From Cucumis sativus (taxonomy: Eukaryota > Streptophyta > Magnoliopsida > Cucurbitales > Cucurbitaceae), in contig NC_026658.2 in the NCBI RefSeq assembly GCF_000004075.3, positions 24,230,075 to 24,294,074 on the forward strand: a stretch of DNA of 64,000 nucleotides, given 5' to 3'. The notes beneath the pieces were generated by a model. The model had not been told where the DNA came from. It made no database searches and was given only the letters and a program-made list of their open reading frames with translations. The position numbers and the translations under genes are program-made. Below, in pieces: positions 36,483 to 49,459 of this stretch (positions are counted from its first letter, which is position 1; every line of letters begins with the position of its first letter).

Positions 36483-39400
36483 AAACAATATATTATTTGT
36501 CTATGCAAAATGTTTTGTATTTATTTGTTAGTAATTCAATATTTTTTTTAATTGAAATAACTATTTGAATTATCATGTTTATTTTGCTTCATATAAGATG
36601 AATATGTGGATTGTCATCACTTAGATGTATATGAATTTAAACACTCTTATGGAAAGCATCCAAAAATACAACTTTTCAACATTCTTAGATTGAGCTTATC
36701 ATTTTTATTTCTCACTTGTTTCCTTCTCCACCGTGACTTCTAATTTACTCCAATTTAAATTTAAACTAATCCTTATTTTATAAGAAAAATGTTAAATATA
36801 TATAAAAACAATATCAATGATAATCATTTTCTTTTAAAAATCAAATTAATAAAAAGATATACGTTGTATAAATTCAAAATATATTAAAGTAATTATAAAT
36901 AAATGAAGAATTAAGGCTAAAATATTATTGGAAAATGATCTGAGTAGAATATATTTAGTAGTAAAAATCCTATTAATTGATTGTGATTGTTTCATGTTCG
37001 TGTAGATAAAAGTAAACAAACCTAAAGTAGAAGGGATAAGAAAAAAAAAGAGAGACTAAAAAGATAAATAGAAGTAAGTAGTTTTTTTATGTGTACTCTC
37101 TTACTTTTCTTACAATTACATTAAACTGGCATATGAATAATTGGTGATGCTCGACTCTTTTATTTGTGAGGTTTTGGTTCGTAGTTGTTTCTTAAGATAT
37201 TTATTTACTTAAATGTTTTATGTAATTTTCTTTTCTAGTTGAGGTGTGACAAGGGTTGGTTTCTTCTTTCTAACAAGTATGGTATGTTGAACAATTTAAT
37301 TTATGATTTTTTATTTTGTTATTATAGTTTTAGAAGAAAAAAAATGAAAACATTTGTATATAATACGTCTTATGTTTGTCTTGGTATCTTTTTCTATGGA
37401 CACAAATAAATGCTACTTTATAGCTTTTGACATTTTCACTAGCACGACACGTGTTCATTATTAAAACACAAAAGAATTTTTAATTGTTTCTTTTCTTATC
37501 TTTTGTCACTTTTTATACATATATACTTGTCTCATCGTCAAAAGGCAAAAGATAAATTAAGATAACTTTTTGAAAAGTTGCATTATATGACAAAAACATT
37601 TAGAGAAAAACAACTCATCACATCTCTTTTTTTGCATATTGTTGAATATGCATGGCAAATATAACAAGTGATTAATAATATCAGACGACTATCGACTTTT
37701 AAATTTATTACTTTTACAATTTAGAAAATATAATAACATCAGTATTTTTTGTTTTTTTTTTTTTTTTTTTTGCTATTTTTCAAGTATTCTTAACTTTTTT
37801 TTATATTTTTAAAGCAAGATATTTAAAGACAAACTCATGTCAATTTTTTAATCCATCCTAGTTGCTTTGGCCATAATACTAAATCAAAGTATAAAAGAAT
37901 AATAAACAATAAAAAAAAATGTTACTAATATAAATATAATATAAGTCGTATACATGTTAATTCGTTTAAAAATGTTAAAATGTTTATTTTTATTTTTTCA
38001 AAAAATAAATCGATTAAAAAATATATTGATCTCAATGCTAATAAACTGGAGTTAATATATTTTTAATTTATAATCATTTAACCTTTAAATTTTATTTTAT
38101 AGTATGAACAATATTATTAAAGATATTGTTAAGGGAAGTTTAATTCATTGATAGGTAGATGAACAAAATTGGATGTGTTTATAAACTACAACTGTTACAT
38201 TGTTACCATGGTAGAATTAATTATACTATTAAATTTTGATGAATGATTGATGTATTATTTGAAGCTCTATTTTAATAACCGATTTTTTGTTTCTACTTTT
38301 CTAAATTTAAGTTTATAACCCTTATTACTATCTCTAATATCTCTAATGTAAGTATTTATGCTTTTGTATTAAGTTTCTATGTACATTTTCAAAATCAATC
38401 CAAGTTTTGAAAATGTACTTAAAGAAGTTCGTTAGCATTTTCAAGTGTTGTTTCATCTGTAGTGAAATTCATAATTATTAGAGAAATAATTAAGAGTTGA
38501 AGTATTTAATTAAAGAAAATCTATAAATTGTGATGAAAAAAATGGTTTAATTTATAAGGTTGAGATATATTATTCCTTCTTAGAACTGACAATTCACAAA
38601 CTTTAGCATAAAGCTGTTGTATTGATATATTTCTTTTGTACCTTGTTTTCTTCTTTTCATTTTATGATAGAGGATTATCTTTGGTTATGAATTTTATTAT
38701 AATGTTTTATTGAATTTATAAATTTTAGAATGAAAAATTACGAAAGATGACGATTAAATTCAAAATATTAATAAAATTTGATCTATACCAATATCACTTA
38801 TAGATTATAAGAATTTATCAAACATATAAATCTATTAGTTATATTTATAATTTTCTAAAAAGTATATACTTAACAATTATTCATAAAATCGTTTCCTGTT
38901 AGACTCACGTGTATCAATTTACATTCTTATTTGTCAAAGTTCATTATTAAAAAAAATTATTGAGTTAAATTTATAATTATCTCAATTAAATTTCATAATT
39001 TTTCCAATGTAAATCGAGCTAGACATTTTAATAAAGATTATCTTAAAATCAATGCAAATTATTTTTAAAGAAACCATAAGTGAAAATTTTAAAATTTAGC
39101 TAATGAATATAACTAAAATTCTGTATTTAAAGTGAATTTGCCTTTTTTATTCTTTTGATTCGACCTTTTACTTATTTTGTATGAAAAAAATAAAATGAAA
39201 GTTTAACACCATATTTATCAACCGAAAGTTGATTTTGAGGAATAAATTGACATTGATATTTTTCTAAAAATAAATTATATGGATCTTTAAGCTTAACTTA
39301 TGTAATTTAAAAAATCATTATTGGATGAAAAACAGAACATTCAATTGAAAGAAAAATAATAGGTGTCTTCAGAATGAAATTATGCTTTAATGTACAATTA

Positions 39401-41030
39401 ATGAAATTATTGTACAATTTTCTTTTAAAAAATGGGGGAAATTAAAGAAAAGAAAAGCATAATTCAAAGAAAAATAAGGAGTGAGCTTATAATGGAATTA
39501 TTGTAAATAGACACAATTATTGGAATTAATGTATAAATAAACTTTAAAAAGACCAAAATTTAAATAAAATAATAAAAGAAAGATATTGATGTACAAAAAA
39601 GAAAAAAAAAAAAAAGGGACAAAAGGAATATGATAATATGTTGAAGACAGGATGGGTAATACATTCTTTGTGTCTATTCCCCAAATTATATTAAACAAAA
39701 ATTCTCCATTCTCCATTTTCTATATTCTATTTAATTTATTCCAAGAATAATCACTCACACTCTCAAATAAAAAGAGTTTAAATATCATTTTATATTTTAA
39801 AATCTTAATATAAATGACCAAATATTAAAACTAATTATAAAATATAGTAAAAAAAATTAATTACAGCTGTTCTTTATAAATATTTTTAATATTTTACTAT
39901 TTTTGAAAACGTCTCTTTTTTATCTTTTAAATTTTATTTTAATATTATCAATATGTGAAATTTCAGTAGATAAATCTTCTCGAAAATTCCCAAGTATCGT
40001 CTCCAACCATCATAATATTTATTTATAGCAACCTCATATTAATAAAAGAAAAAGAACATTGTTATGATAGATAAGATTTTAAAGAATATATTTTATTGTA
40101 ATGATTAATTAAATTAATTAATGTGGTTATTATAATGTAGAAATTAGATTTGGTTCCATCAGTTAGAAAAGGAAGAAGAAGAAAATTAAAGTGTAATTAT
40201 AATTAACAAATAAATAAAGTGTGTGAAGTATGAGCCGGTGCAGGCGATATATATGTGTAAAAATTGGTGTGGCACATGTTTATTTATAAAGCTTAAAAAG
40301 CATATAGTATAATAAAAATATTATTCTTCAATTAATTAATGTAACAACGACCATTTGTCTAAAAGAAACAGAGCCCTAAGTGGAGTATTCCATTTTGATT
40401 TTATTTATTTATTTGTATGTATAAGTTTTTCATTTATGAAATTAAAAATAAGACACATACAACTGTTATACAGCTACCTCAATCCACTCATTTCCTAATA
40501 CAATACAAATATAATCATCTAATACTTATATTGGTCACCAAAAATTCATTAGATTATAAAAAAACTAGGGGTATTGCCAATATATAACATATCTATTATT
40601 ATAAAGGTTAGATGCCAAATTTTTTATTCATAAAAAATGCAATTGATCCTTCATCGATAAATTTGTAATTTTGGAGAGGAAAAACTTACCAAACAAAAGA
40701 AAAGAAAAAAACTAGGTGTTACAATAATTAGAAGTTTTTAAAATAACGCATGGAGTTATAATAGTGTATTTTTAGAGGATTTGAGATTTAACTGTCTAAG
40801 ATCAATATATGACTTTTCCTAATCCTACCCAAGTTAGATTAAATCTTATTTTATTTTATATTATTTTAATTCTCAGCTTTATTTCGTTAATTCGTTAAGT
40901 TAAAAATTCTTCCTAAACAAAAAAAAACTAAAACAACTCATTTTCAATATATATATATATAAAAGGACATAGTAAGATTGAATTATAAATATTAAAATTA
41001 TAATAAGCATACTCTGTACTGATTGTTTTG

Positions 41031-41083
41031 AATTTATGTGTAAATGATATATATATATATATATATATTTATGTGTAAATGAA
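41031..41083 (+). repeat. AT microsatellite bracketed by a direct repeat
   Basis: An (AT)n run at about 41047-41068 is flanked on both sides by atttatgtgtaaatga, so the whole array sits inside a short direct duplication. It is a slippage or repair product with no visible function. Confidence 0.8.
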
Positions 41084-41752
41084 GATATAGCGTAAAAATA
41101 TGAATATAACACTAAAAGGCTTAAAGGCTTATATAGAAGAATATATCAACATAAGCAAAATGGCTATAAATTAAAAAATAATGAAGACATTTTGTTTGAA
41201 TGATTTTCTTGATTGAATTTTCAGATTACACGATTTCATTCGTGCAATTTTGGTATATACAATTAAATGTATGGTTTGAGTTTAACGATAATTAAAGATT
41301 TCATATAATTACATTGTCACGATATAGTTTTTTTTAAAAAAAAATGGTAGAAAATATAATTTTAGTTGGATGATTAGTTTGAACTATAGTGGTTTTAGTT
41401 AGAATATTGTTTGTTTTTAATAAGTAGAACTATAGTCGGTTAAGTAAGAAGATGGTTTGTGAGTAGAAAATAGTATTATCTAATAAGAGATAATTTCATA
41501 CAAATTATTATCCAAGAAGCAAATACCTGAGCCCTCCCTATGAGGCAATAAATTGGGCGATGCAATCAGGTGGAGAAGAGGCCCACGAAATACAACAATA
41601 TTCTTCTGAAATAAATAAGCCAAAGCCCATGGGCTTTTCTATTACAACCACCAAATTCTACAGCCTCTAGTTTTTATATCCATACCCATTCAACCATATG
41701 CTATTTCTTTCTTTCCTTCCTTCTTCTTTATTTAAAATATGATAGTAATACT

Positions 41753-41935
41753 TTAAAAAATTTGTAAATACACTAAAATCTGTCAAACTAGAAATCTTAT
41801 CGCCCATAGATAATATTGTAAATATTGGTCAATTAAAGATAGAAGTCTATGACTATATATTTTAGTGTATTTACAATTTTTTTAAATTTTGTTATATACT
41901 TAATTATTATTTCTAAAATTGCAACTAATTATAAT
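41753..41935. mobile_element. MITE related to the element at 53.4-53.7 kb, left end truncated
   Basis: The left arm tttaaaaaatttgtaaatac at 41753 pairs with the right arm ending at about 41886, whose reverse complement is tttaaaaaaattgtaaatac, over about 28 bp. Beyond the right arm, sequence to about 41935 matches the outer arm of the 53.4-kb MITE (aattaagtatata), whereas the equivalent left outer arm is missing or degraded. No coding capacity. Confidence 0.5.
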
Positions 41936-42573
41936 TGCTCTACAAAATAATTAACGTGTTCCTTTTTGCGATGATTGTTAGAGCAAATTCAAAATCGAGT
42001 AACTTGCCAACCTAATATATACTCAATAATTGAAAGAAATATCAATTATCTAGAGGCCGAGTTTAATTGAAAGAAATTGAAACTGTTTTCATGGGAGTTT
42101 AATTTGAGAATAAGAAGTTTTTTTTTTTTTTCCACATTTTGCATTACTAATGAAATTTGCTTACTATTTTATTCCATTAAACACAGAAATACACATTGTA
42201 CCTTTTTAGTACCACAACAAATATGGAATATAAAAATAATATGGAAACCTAGAGTTTGATAAATTTTAGTTTGGCTTCATCCCAAAAGGTTGCATTTGAT
42301 CTAGATAGTGATGATAGTTATTCTTATTTACCATGTTTACCCAACCATAAAGAAAAGTAGTTTGATCTTAATAAAATTTCATTAATGAATCTATGTTCGT
42401 TGTTTGATTTTAGAATTATCAAGTTAAGTTGTTACGATATTGTTACCATGGATATAATCTATCATATTTTTGGTTAAGCATTGCTAGAACCTATTGGTTA
42501 GTTTATAATTCTAATAATGTTAACAAGTAAGTGGGTTCCACATAAAATTCAAACAGCGATCCTTTAATCAAAC

Positions 42574-43345
42574 CACTACAAGAAAAGGGGCTCTCCGTAC
42601 AAAATCGTCGGGAGATATATGAAAAACGTTGAAAAAGCCTTTTCCGACGCATAAATATACGCCCAAGTTGGAAAAAATGTGTTGGGAGTTTCTAGACATC
42701 TCCCGACGTTGTATGAACGTCGAAGACGATGTAAATATAGTGTCAGAAGATGTCTCGAAACTCCCAACACACAATGATGTGCGTCGGGAGTTCCTCTATT
42801 TTCTTTAAAAAAAATCCTTCAATTTTAAATGGAAGGTATATACATTTATTTCTTGTATTCACCCCCTCCCATTAATTTTTTATTCACCCATCTTTAATTA
42901 TTAATTCAACACCCCCTCCTTAAAAATTCTAATCCAATCCTAAACCCCTTTAATTTTTAATCAACCATTCTAATCATCCCCTCATAAAACATAATATTAT
43001 TCCTAAAACATAATTCAAAATCCTATTCCTCACACAAAAACTAATTCAAAAACCAAATTTCTAATTCAAAACATAATTTCTAATCTAAATAAAAATAAAT
43101 TACATCAAACTAATATAAAAAAACCCTACAGTAGAGGTGAGATCTCCTCTTCTTCTTCTCGGTCTCCCTCTCTCTCATTTTTTCTTTCTCTTTTCTCTTT
43201 CAATTATGTAAAACTAAAGGATTTAATAGAAGGATAACTCCCGACGTTGGATGAATACGTCGGGATATACACCATTAGGTACTCTTTTTTCCGACATTTC
43301 CAAACAAGTTTTTGTGCATCGGAAAAATTCCAATTTCTTGCAGTG
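42574..43345. mobile_element. Non-autonomous CACTA (En/Spm-type) DNA transposon, 772 bp
   Basis: The ends are CACTACAAGAAA at 42574 and TTTCTTGCAGTG at 43345, the canonical CACTA terminal inverted repeat with one mismatch. Both sides are bordered by AAC (42571-42573 and 43346-43348), a perfect 3-bp target duplication. Subterminal regions carry many copies of CGTCGGGA/TCCCGACG and degenerate CCGACG in both orientations, as expected for transposase-binding repeats, for example at about 42606, 42711, 42783 and 43231. The middle is pyrimidine-rich and non-coding, so mobility would need an autonomous relative elsewhere. It lies about 400 bp from the 3' end of the EF-hand gene at 43764. Confidence 0.9.
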
Positions 43346-43763
43346 AACTATAAGTTCTTTAATTTGATAATACAAAATTGAAAATGATTACAAAACACAA
43401 ACGTAATCATCCATCCGTTTAAAGTAGTAATTTTATTGTTAATCAGCTCAATTAGGGCATGTAAATTGCCCCATCGAATATAAAAGATAAAAAAGTTGGT
43501 CTCATCTAAGATCAAGCAAAAAGCTTGAAAGTATAAAAGATAAAAAAAGGAAATAATAGAAGGTGAAGGGCAGTTATTGAAATTTATTTTGAGTATATAA
43601 TACATGTAGACTTCAAACTACAACAAGTGGCGAACTCGCGGCGGGGGGAACGGAAAGATTTGAAACTCCGATCTCGAGAAGAAATAAGAAGCATAGACTT
43701 CACTTAGTTGTGGTAATACAAATAGTTTACAATATGACAAAACAAAGAACTAAGACGAAGGAT

Positions 43764-44057
43764 TCAAATAATAGCGTATTCGCATCTTACAGCGTAATCA
43801 AGAAGGCGATCAAGTTCATCGAGAGTAACGTAACCATCGCCGTCGGCATCCGCGGCTTTGAGTGACTGGCGAGCTCTGAAACGGCTCCAATTAGACCCTA
43901 AGGATTCAAAGGCCGATTTCAACTCCAGACGTGAAAGACGGCCATCGCCGTCGCCGTCGTGCTTGAGGAAAATATCACGAAGCTGATCTCTGGAGAAAGG
44001 AACAGGACATCGCTTGTAGTCGCTAACGCCGTTGCTGAAGACGAAACTCAAAGCCAT
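43764..44057 (-). CDS. Small two-EF-hand calcium-binding protein (calmodulin-like)
   Basis: Intronless, 97 residues. EF loops DGDGDGRLSRLE (34-45) and DADGDGYVTLDE (70-81) both have complete ligand sets with Glu at position 12, so this should be the best calcium binder of the three local paralogues. The 33-residue N-terminal lead (MALSFVFSNGVSDYKRCPVP) is not a clear signal peptide. The linker RFRARQSLKAAD corresponds to the RARHALLHAD of the 31.5-kb gene. The body is much more GC-rich than its surroundings (gccgtcgccgtcgtg), which supports selection on the protein. A TTA microsatellite sits immediately upstream in the 5'UTR, and a CACTA element lies just beyond the 3' end. Confidence 0.87.
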   Translation of the reverse strand: MALSFVFSNGVSDYKRCPVPFSRDQLRDIFLKHDGDGDGRLSRLELKSAFESLGSNWSRFRARQSLKAADADGDGYVTLDELDRLLDYAVRCEYAII

Positions 44058-44066
44058 GGAATTTTC

Positions 44067-44070
<4 letters not shown>

Positions 44071-44101
<31 letters not shown>

Positions 44102-44102
44102 A
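44071..44102 (-). repeat. (TTA)10 microsatellite in the 5'UTR of the EF-hand gene
   Basis: About ten perfect TTA units begin 13 bp upstream of the ATG at 44057, inside the expected leader. The length is likely to vary between individuals. Confidence 0.9.
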
Positions 44103-45339
44103 GTTTACGGGATGATGATGAGGAGGAGGTTGAAGAAATATGTTGTTTGAGTTGAAGAAAGTGTTGAAGGGCAAAACTGCTATTTATTGCTCATTTCCTT
44201 CGGCTTTGACGCTGCCTTTTCAATATTTGGCCCTAAAAAGTTAGGGGAGCATTTTGGTATTTGGATTGGCATTGAATTTGAATTTTCTTCTATCTCTTTC
44301 GAATATTTGTTGGACTTGGTTTTCTCTCTCTCTTTTCAAACAGAGAAAATAAAACTATAAATATACCTATTAGATTCATAATATTAATATAAAATTATTA
44401 AAATTTAATGAAATATATTAATATATTTGATAAACTATACTCCAAATATTAACTTATTATTAATACACGATAAGATAAGAGTCTAATAACAATGATAGAA
44501 AATTTAGTGATTTTGATTTAGTTTGTCAATAGTTTCAATTTTTTTTGTTGGAGGTAAATTAAGAGTTTGATCCCAAACCCTCCCCATAACTCCACACCAT
44601 AATCTCAAAATAGATTCAAAAGCATAATCTCAAAATAGATTCAAAAGCTTTCCATCTCTCGATTATCAAAGTTACGTACTCCACCAATATAAAGAAACTT
44701 AAATAAGAAAAATCGACGATCACTAATCTAAGAGTGAGATTGTATGTCAATTGGTAATATTACACAAAAAACGACATGCATGCATGCATCAAGAATTTGA
44801 AGATACAAACTAAAAAAGTTTGTTAAAATATAAGAAGTGGTGCTATCATTGATCTTTTGAGGTTGATCGTTGGTAATGACAAGAAATTATGAACTATGAA
44901 TTAATCCTATATATTTCAAAGTTTAAAACAAAATAAACACTCTAAATTAATATAAGAAGAATTTGTTAAAAGAAGAAAAACCAAATGTATCCATATACTT
45001 CACGTTTAAAACGGTAGTTAAGATTAATGTTAAAAAGATTTAGTTATAATCAATTAGAAAAGTATATAGATTTGAAAATTTCAAATTGCTGACATTTGAA
45101 TATAAATTATTCTTTGGATATAAATTTAGAAAATTTTCGAATTAAAAATATGTCAAAATAGAATTTGTGAAATGAAATAGATACTCCAAATAATGATGAA
45201 TTTGATTGATATTAAATTAATTAATCACATTGCAATGTCAAGAATAAGGTTTTTTTTATAAAAAAATTGGGTAAAGATATCTAATCATTCATTTAAAAGA
45301 TTCTTGAATGTAAATTTAAAATAAAATTATATATATATA

Positions 45340-45545
45340 TTCTTTTGGGGTGCCATGGGGATGGAGGTTGGGGAATATATTTCCCATCCCCGGGCCATCT
45401 GAACTATGAATTAGAAAAATAATTCTCACTTCGATCATTATCTGTTCGAGTATTTCTGTTTCGCGACAGATTCTCATGGGACCCTTACTCCACGGGTTAA
45501 ATGAACGTCTCTAATTTCAAAAATGTTTTAATATTTTCTTCTATC
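45340..45545. repeat. GC-richer decayed repetitive element
   Basis: A sudden GC-rich island in AT-rich spacer, with ggggatgg.. and ..ccatccccgg making a short inverted repeat around a tatatttcc centre, then cgcgacagattctcatggga and a ccacgggttaaatgaacg tail. It looks like the remains of a dispersed element rather than a gene. The family could not be identified. Confidence 0.3.
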
Positions 45546-46204
45546 AATCATTTGACCATTTTAGTTTGAGATTTACTCTATTACGAATTGAGTTAGGTCT
45601 AGCGAATTTTATGATCTTATATATCGATCAAGTTGTAGTTGAAAAGATAAAGTATTGATTCTAATTTCTTCAAATTTTTGTAATCCATTAAGCTAGCTAG
45701 AGAAATAATTGATAAAAATCATAAAACTAAAATAAAATTAAAAAGTTATCCAATGAATTAAAATAGAATCAACAAAGGTACAGAAAACGAGAATTAAAAA
45801 TAAGAGAGGTTTGTTAGGAAGGAAAAGCTAAGCGATGGAATCTTCAAAAGTAATGTATGGCTTACAAACAAAGCTATATATATAATTCGATTTATATATA
45901 TATATATATATATATCTGTGTGGGCAATTTTAATTCTGATAAAAATTAAAATTTAAATATCATACTATTTTTCTACCTAAACGAATATAATTCGATAATT
46001 TTAAACATGTGTATGAAATTAACAACATGTTTTTTTAAATATAATTTAAATTTACCAATCCAAATATTATACTCTTACAAATATGTTATTGATTTTGGAC
46101 AAGAATATCAAATTTGTAAAAACTATTTTATCAAACAAACTGCTGTAGGAATAATTTTCTAGTAAGGTGATTACAACCTGGGGTAATAATTAACGAAATG
46201 TATA

Positions 46205-46345
46205 ACTTGTAAATAGCAAATTCTATCGTTGATGATAGACTTGTCTTTGGTCAATTAATGATAAATCATTAATGATATAGTCTATAACGAATAGACCATG
46301 AGAGTACTATATCGTTGCTATATATTTGCTTTTGTCAATTTTAAG
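46205..46345. mobile_element. MITE fragment of the TCTATC..GATAGA family
   Basis: Short arms gtaaatagcaaa and tgctatatatttgc face each other around a core with repeated tctat/gatag motifs in both orientations (tctatcgttgatgatagac, tagtctataacgaatagacc). The layout matches the middle of the larger element at 53.4 kb, so this is probably an internal remnant. Confidence 0.4.
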
Positions 46346-48270
46346 TATGTGAAAATGTAAAAAGTTAAAAACAATTTTGATCTGTGAAATTTCAAAATAA
46401 TTTGAGTTTGGTATTTGGCTTTTTGATTTTTTAATTTAAAAATTAAGTTTATTCTCCTTTTTCATTTCTTACTACCATTTGCATATTTTTCTAGTCAAAT
46501 TTGAAAAACAAAAACAAATTTTTAAAAACTGCATTTTTTAGTTTAAAATTATGGCTTGGGCTTTTAAATCGTAAAATGTAGAAAGTTGAAAGTATAGGCT
46601 AAATATTAAAAAATAAAAATAAATAACCAAATGAGATCTAAATTATTGTCATTTGTTTAAGTCGTCATCTTTTTCAATTTCTGTTCGCATTCAACTTACA
46701 TCATGAGTTGATTTTGACATCGATCGTTTTCATCTTTTTAGAAAATTCTCATCTTTCACATAAAAGGTATGGTGCAAAACATTCAAACAAGCTAATGGAC
46801 GCTACAAAGAAAGAGAATATATATCGATAGTGCGTAATTAAAAAGAGTTGTTAGACATGAGAATATATAGTAGTTAAGACATCCAACTTTAGCTATAATA
46901 TTTGAACTTAAAGAGATAGGCTAATTAACATTAACCAACATGAACTCAGCTCAACTAAACGAGTGGACCAAAGGTCAGACTATATCAACAAAAATTTAGT
47001 ACGTTTTAATAGTAATAATAATTAACCATAAAAGATCGATTTTTGTTACTCTAAAAACGTTTTGAATATCATATGTTGAAGACAAACATACATGCAAATT
47101 CTTCATTCCTTATTTTCCAAAGATATAAAGAATATGTTAGTTAAGTGGTAAAAGTGAGAATTTTGAAATGAATTATGCTTTCTTTTTTTTGTTTGGTATA
47201 TAGTCACCAACAAGAGAATTTTAGGTAGTGATATATTATCACACACTGTAGTAATAATGGCCATATATATATATATATATATATATATAATTCTAGCTGC
47301 CCCACTCCCAAGTAAAAAAAAAAACTCTTTTCAAAAAAATTGTTAGATGCTGATCCATTTTTTCTTACCATTTTCATATATAGCAAAATAAATATATACA
47401 TCATAAACTTGACAGATTGTATCAATCAAATTTTAAATGTATAATATTTGTTAAGAATTTGAACATATAACTGTTTCAAATTACATATTGATCCATCTTC
47501 AAGCAAATGATGATGGCTATAAAATGACTATAAAATAAAAATGACTATCGTCTACCTCAATCAAAACCTTGAACGTCGTTATTGTGATCTTTCTCTCTAT
47601 GGAATACATGAAAGTAGGCTCGAAGTCTTTTTATATACTAGTTTAATTATGATCCTTACACCATTTTACCCCTTCAATCCATACTCAATTAGGAATTTTT
47701 GGTCTTAATTAAATAGATCATGTAATAGACCCAATTTAATAAAATAATCCAATGTGATAAATTATTAATTTACATACATAACTCATGTATCTCATCCTAT
47801 TGTTTAATCATGTATTGTTATCTAATAAACTCTCTTTACTGTTTTCTTTTATTTTGTAGGATGAGGATTGAACCTTGGAGATACCGATTCCAGTAAAGTA
47901 AGATAAAAAGTAGAATTGGATTCCAATTTTTCCAATTTTCGGGTTGAAAAAAGTTGGCATAGTAGTTGTAAGAAAATTGCTTATCATCTATATCATTGCT
48001 TGCCATGGTGCTATCAATTTTTGAAAGTGTGATGAACACAAAATGAGTAATTAGCTAAACATAACAACACATACGAACTGAAGATATATACAATTAAAAT
48101 ACAACTGATTGAGATATATATTGTCAATAAATTAAAGGCAACAGAGGTTCGAAAGTAAAATAAAAGAAAAATACACATAAGAAGCAGCCGCCATTTATTG
48201 GACAAGTTTATAGAAACCGACGATATGATCAACAAGCCGTCGTGGGAGGCGGCGGGGCAGTAAATAAAAA

Positions 48271-48564
48271 TCAGACAACATAACCTTTGCTCATCATGTA
48301 CTTTACGAACTGATCGATCTCTTCCTCGCCAAGCTTTCCATCTCTGTTTCGATCTGCGTGACACAGAGCACTGTAAGCGAGATGAACTGGCATTTCAGCG
48401 TCCAGTTTCTTCAATGCGTTCTTGATCTCGAACAATCCTAATCCTCCGTCTTCATTCGTATCCATTTGGTTAAAGATCTGTCTCAGTTCTTTGGCAGAGT
48501 AGGCGCTTTCCGACGAGACGGGCGGTGAATTCGATTTCGTTTTTGGACGGAACATCGACGACAT
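48271..48564 (-). CDS. Small two-EF-hand calcium-binding protein (calmodulin-like)
   Basis: Intronless, 97 residues. EF loops DTNEDGGLGLFE (35-46) and DRNRDGKLGEEE (71-82) keep the acidic ligands and Glu at position 12. The first has Gly at loop positions 7 and 9 where a bulkier or polar residue is usual, so affinity may differ. The N-terminus is Ser/Pro/Lys-rich (MSSMFRPKTKSNSPP) with no signal peptide. ALCHAD before loop 2 is equivalent to the LLHAD and LKAAD of the two other local genes, pointing to an old local or dispersed duplication. A minus-strand TATA box lies about 90 bp upstream. The frame at 48014-48364 is a shadow plus spacer. Confidence 0.85.
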   Translation of the reverse strand: MSSMFRPKTKSNSPPVSSESAYSAKELRQIFNQMDTNEDGGLGLFEIKNALKKLDAEMPVHLAYSALCHADRNRDGKLGEEEIDQFVKYMMSKGYVV

Positions 48565-48651
48565 GGTTCTGTAGTTGATTGTGGTTTGGGAAATTGGGGA
48601 GTTGGATTTGATTTGATTTGTTGTTGAAAATGGAAAGTGGGGGAATAGGGG

Positions 48652-48660
48652 AATTTATAG
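48652..48660 (-). promoter_or_regulatory. TATA box of the EF-hand gene at 48.4 kb
   Basis: Minus-strand ctataaatt about 88-96 bp upstream of the ATG at 48564, at a distance similar to the TATA box of the related gene at 31.5 kb. Confidence 0.45.
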
Positions 48661-49459
48661 AGAAAAATGGAAATTAATGGCGGTGATTAGAGAATTGAGA
48701 TGCGGAGTTATCTTTGTGTTCTGTATTGGGATTGGTGCGGCTACAAAATTGGAATCCAATTCGGCTTTAGAGTGTCGTACAATTTAGGAACTGTGCTTTG
48801 TGATGGATTTCAACGGCTGACTCTGTTTTTAGTTTGAAGTTTAAACATTCAAAAACACGTTAGAATGTTGATGAAATGTCATCGGATTTTGACGTCTAGA
48901 GTAAGACGGTGATTATTTAAGTATATGATTTAAAAGAATTTATACAATACTTTTGATTTTGAAATTTTAATTATTCTCGATTAAAATAATTCATTTTTCT
49001 AAAGTAAAGTAGGTTCCTTGGGTCTCAAGGTAAAGAGTAATATATTTTATTAATGAATGTCGAGGTGCTCTCTCTAATCTTTTTTCACAACATATATAAT
49101 TAAAAAGGCAAATTAATATACTTTTTAATCATAAGATCAAATTAGTTTGAAATATTTTGATTATTCAACTATTTTTAATTATTATATTCAAGAAACACTC
49201 GTAAAAATATCAAATTTTCTTCTTTTTAATGATAATAAAAACTCATGTCACTATATTTTTTAAATTACAAAAAAAGTAAATTTAAAAGAAGATAACTCTC
49301 TAGTCTTTTAATAGTCGCATTTGCTATATTAACAATATGCAGAAGAGATTCGTGAGAAGTGGTTTTTTTCTTAAAAAAATTATGTAACTTTTTTATATTT
49401 TAGTATATAGTTTTCTTAAAAGGTTTTAGAAGCAACAACAAAAAAATGTTTTTCTTTAA

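Larger units (their letters stand above)
31667..42570. other. Gene-poor AT-rich stretch between EF-hand genes
   Basis: Nearly 11 kb with no supported gene. Short frames here are low-complexity Phe/Ile/Lys-rich products of AT-rich DNA. It carries the MITE-like element at 35.6-36.5 kb, a truncated MITE at 41.75-41.94 kb, a small tandem duplication at 35.0 kb and AT microsatellites. I saw no EF-hand fragment in it. Confidence 0.55.
44103..48270. other. AT-rich spacer between EF-hand genes
   Basis: No gene supported. It contains a 25-bp tandem duplication near 44598-44648, a GC-richer decayed repeat at 45340-45545, TA microsatellites at 45893-45916 and 47263-47289, and a MITE fragment with a tctatcgttgatgatagac core at about 46205-46345. 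The first part includes the promoter of the 43.9-kb gene, with a weak TATA-like aataaata on the minus strand at 44181-44188. Confidence 0.5.
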
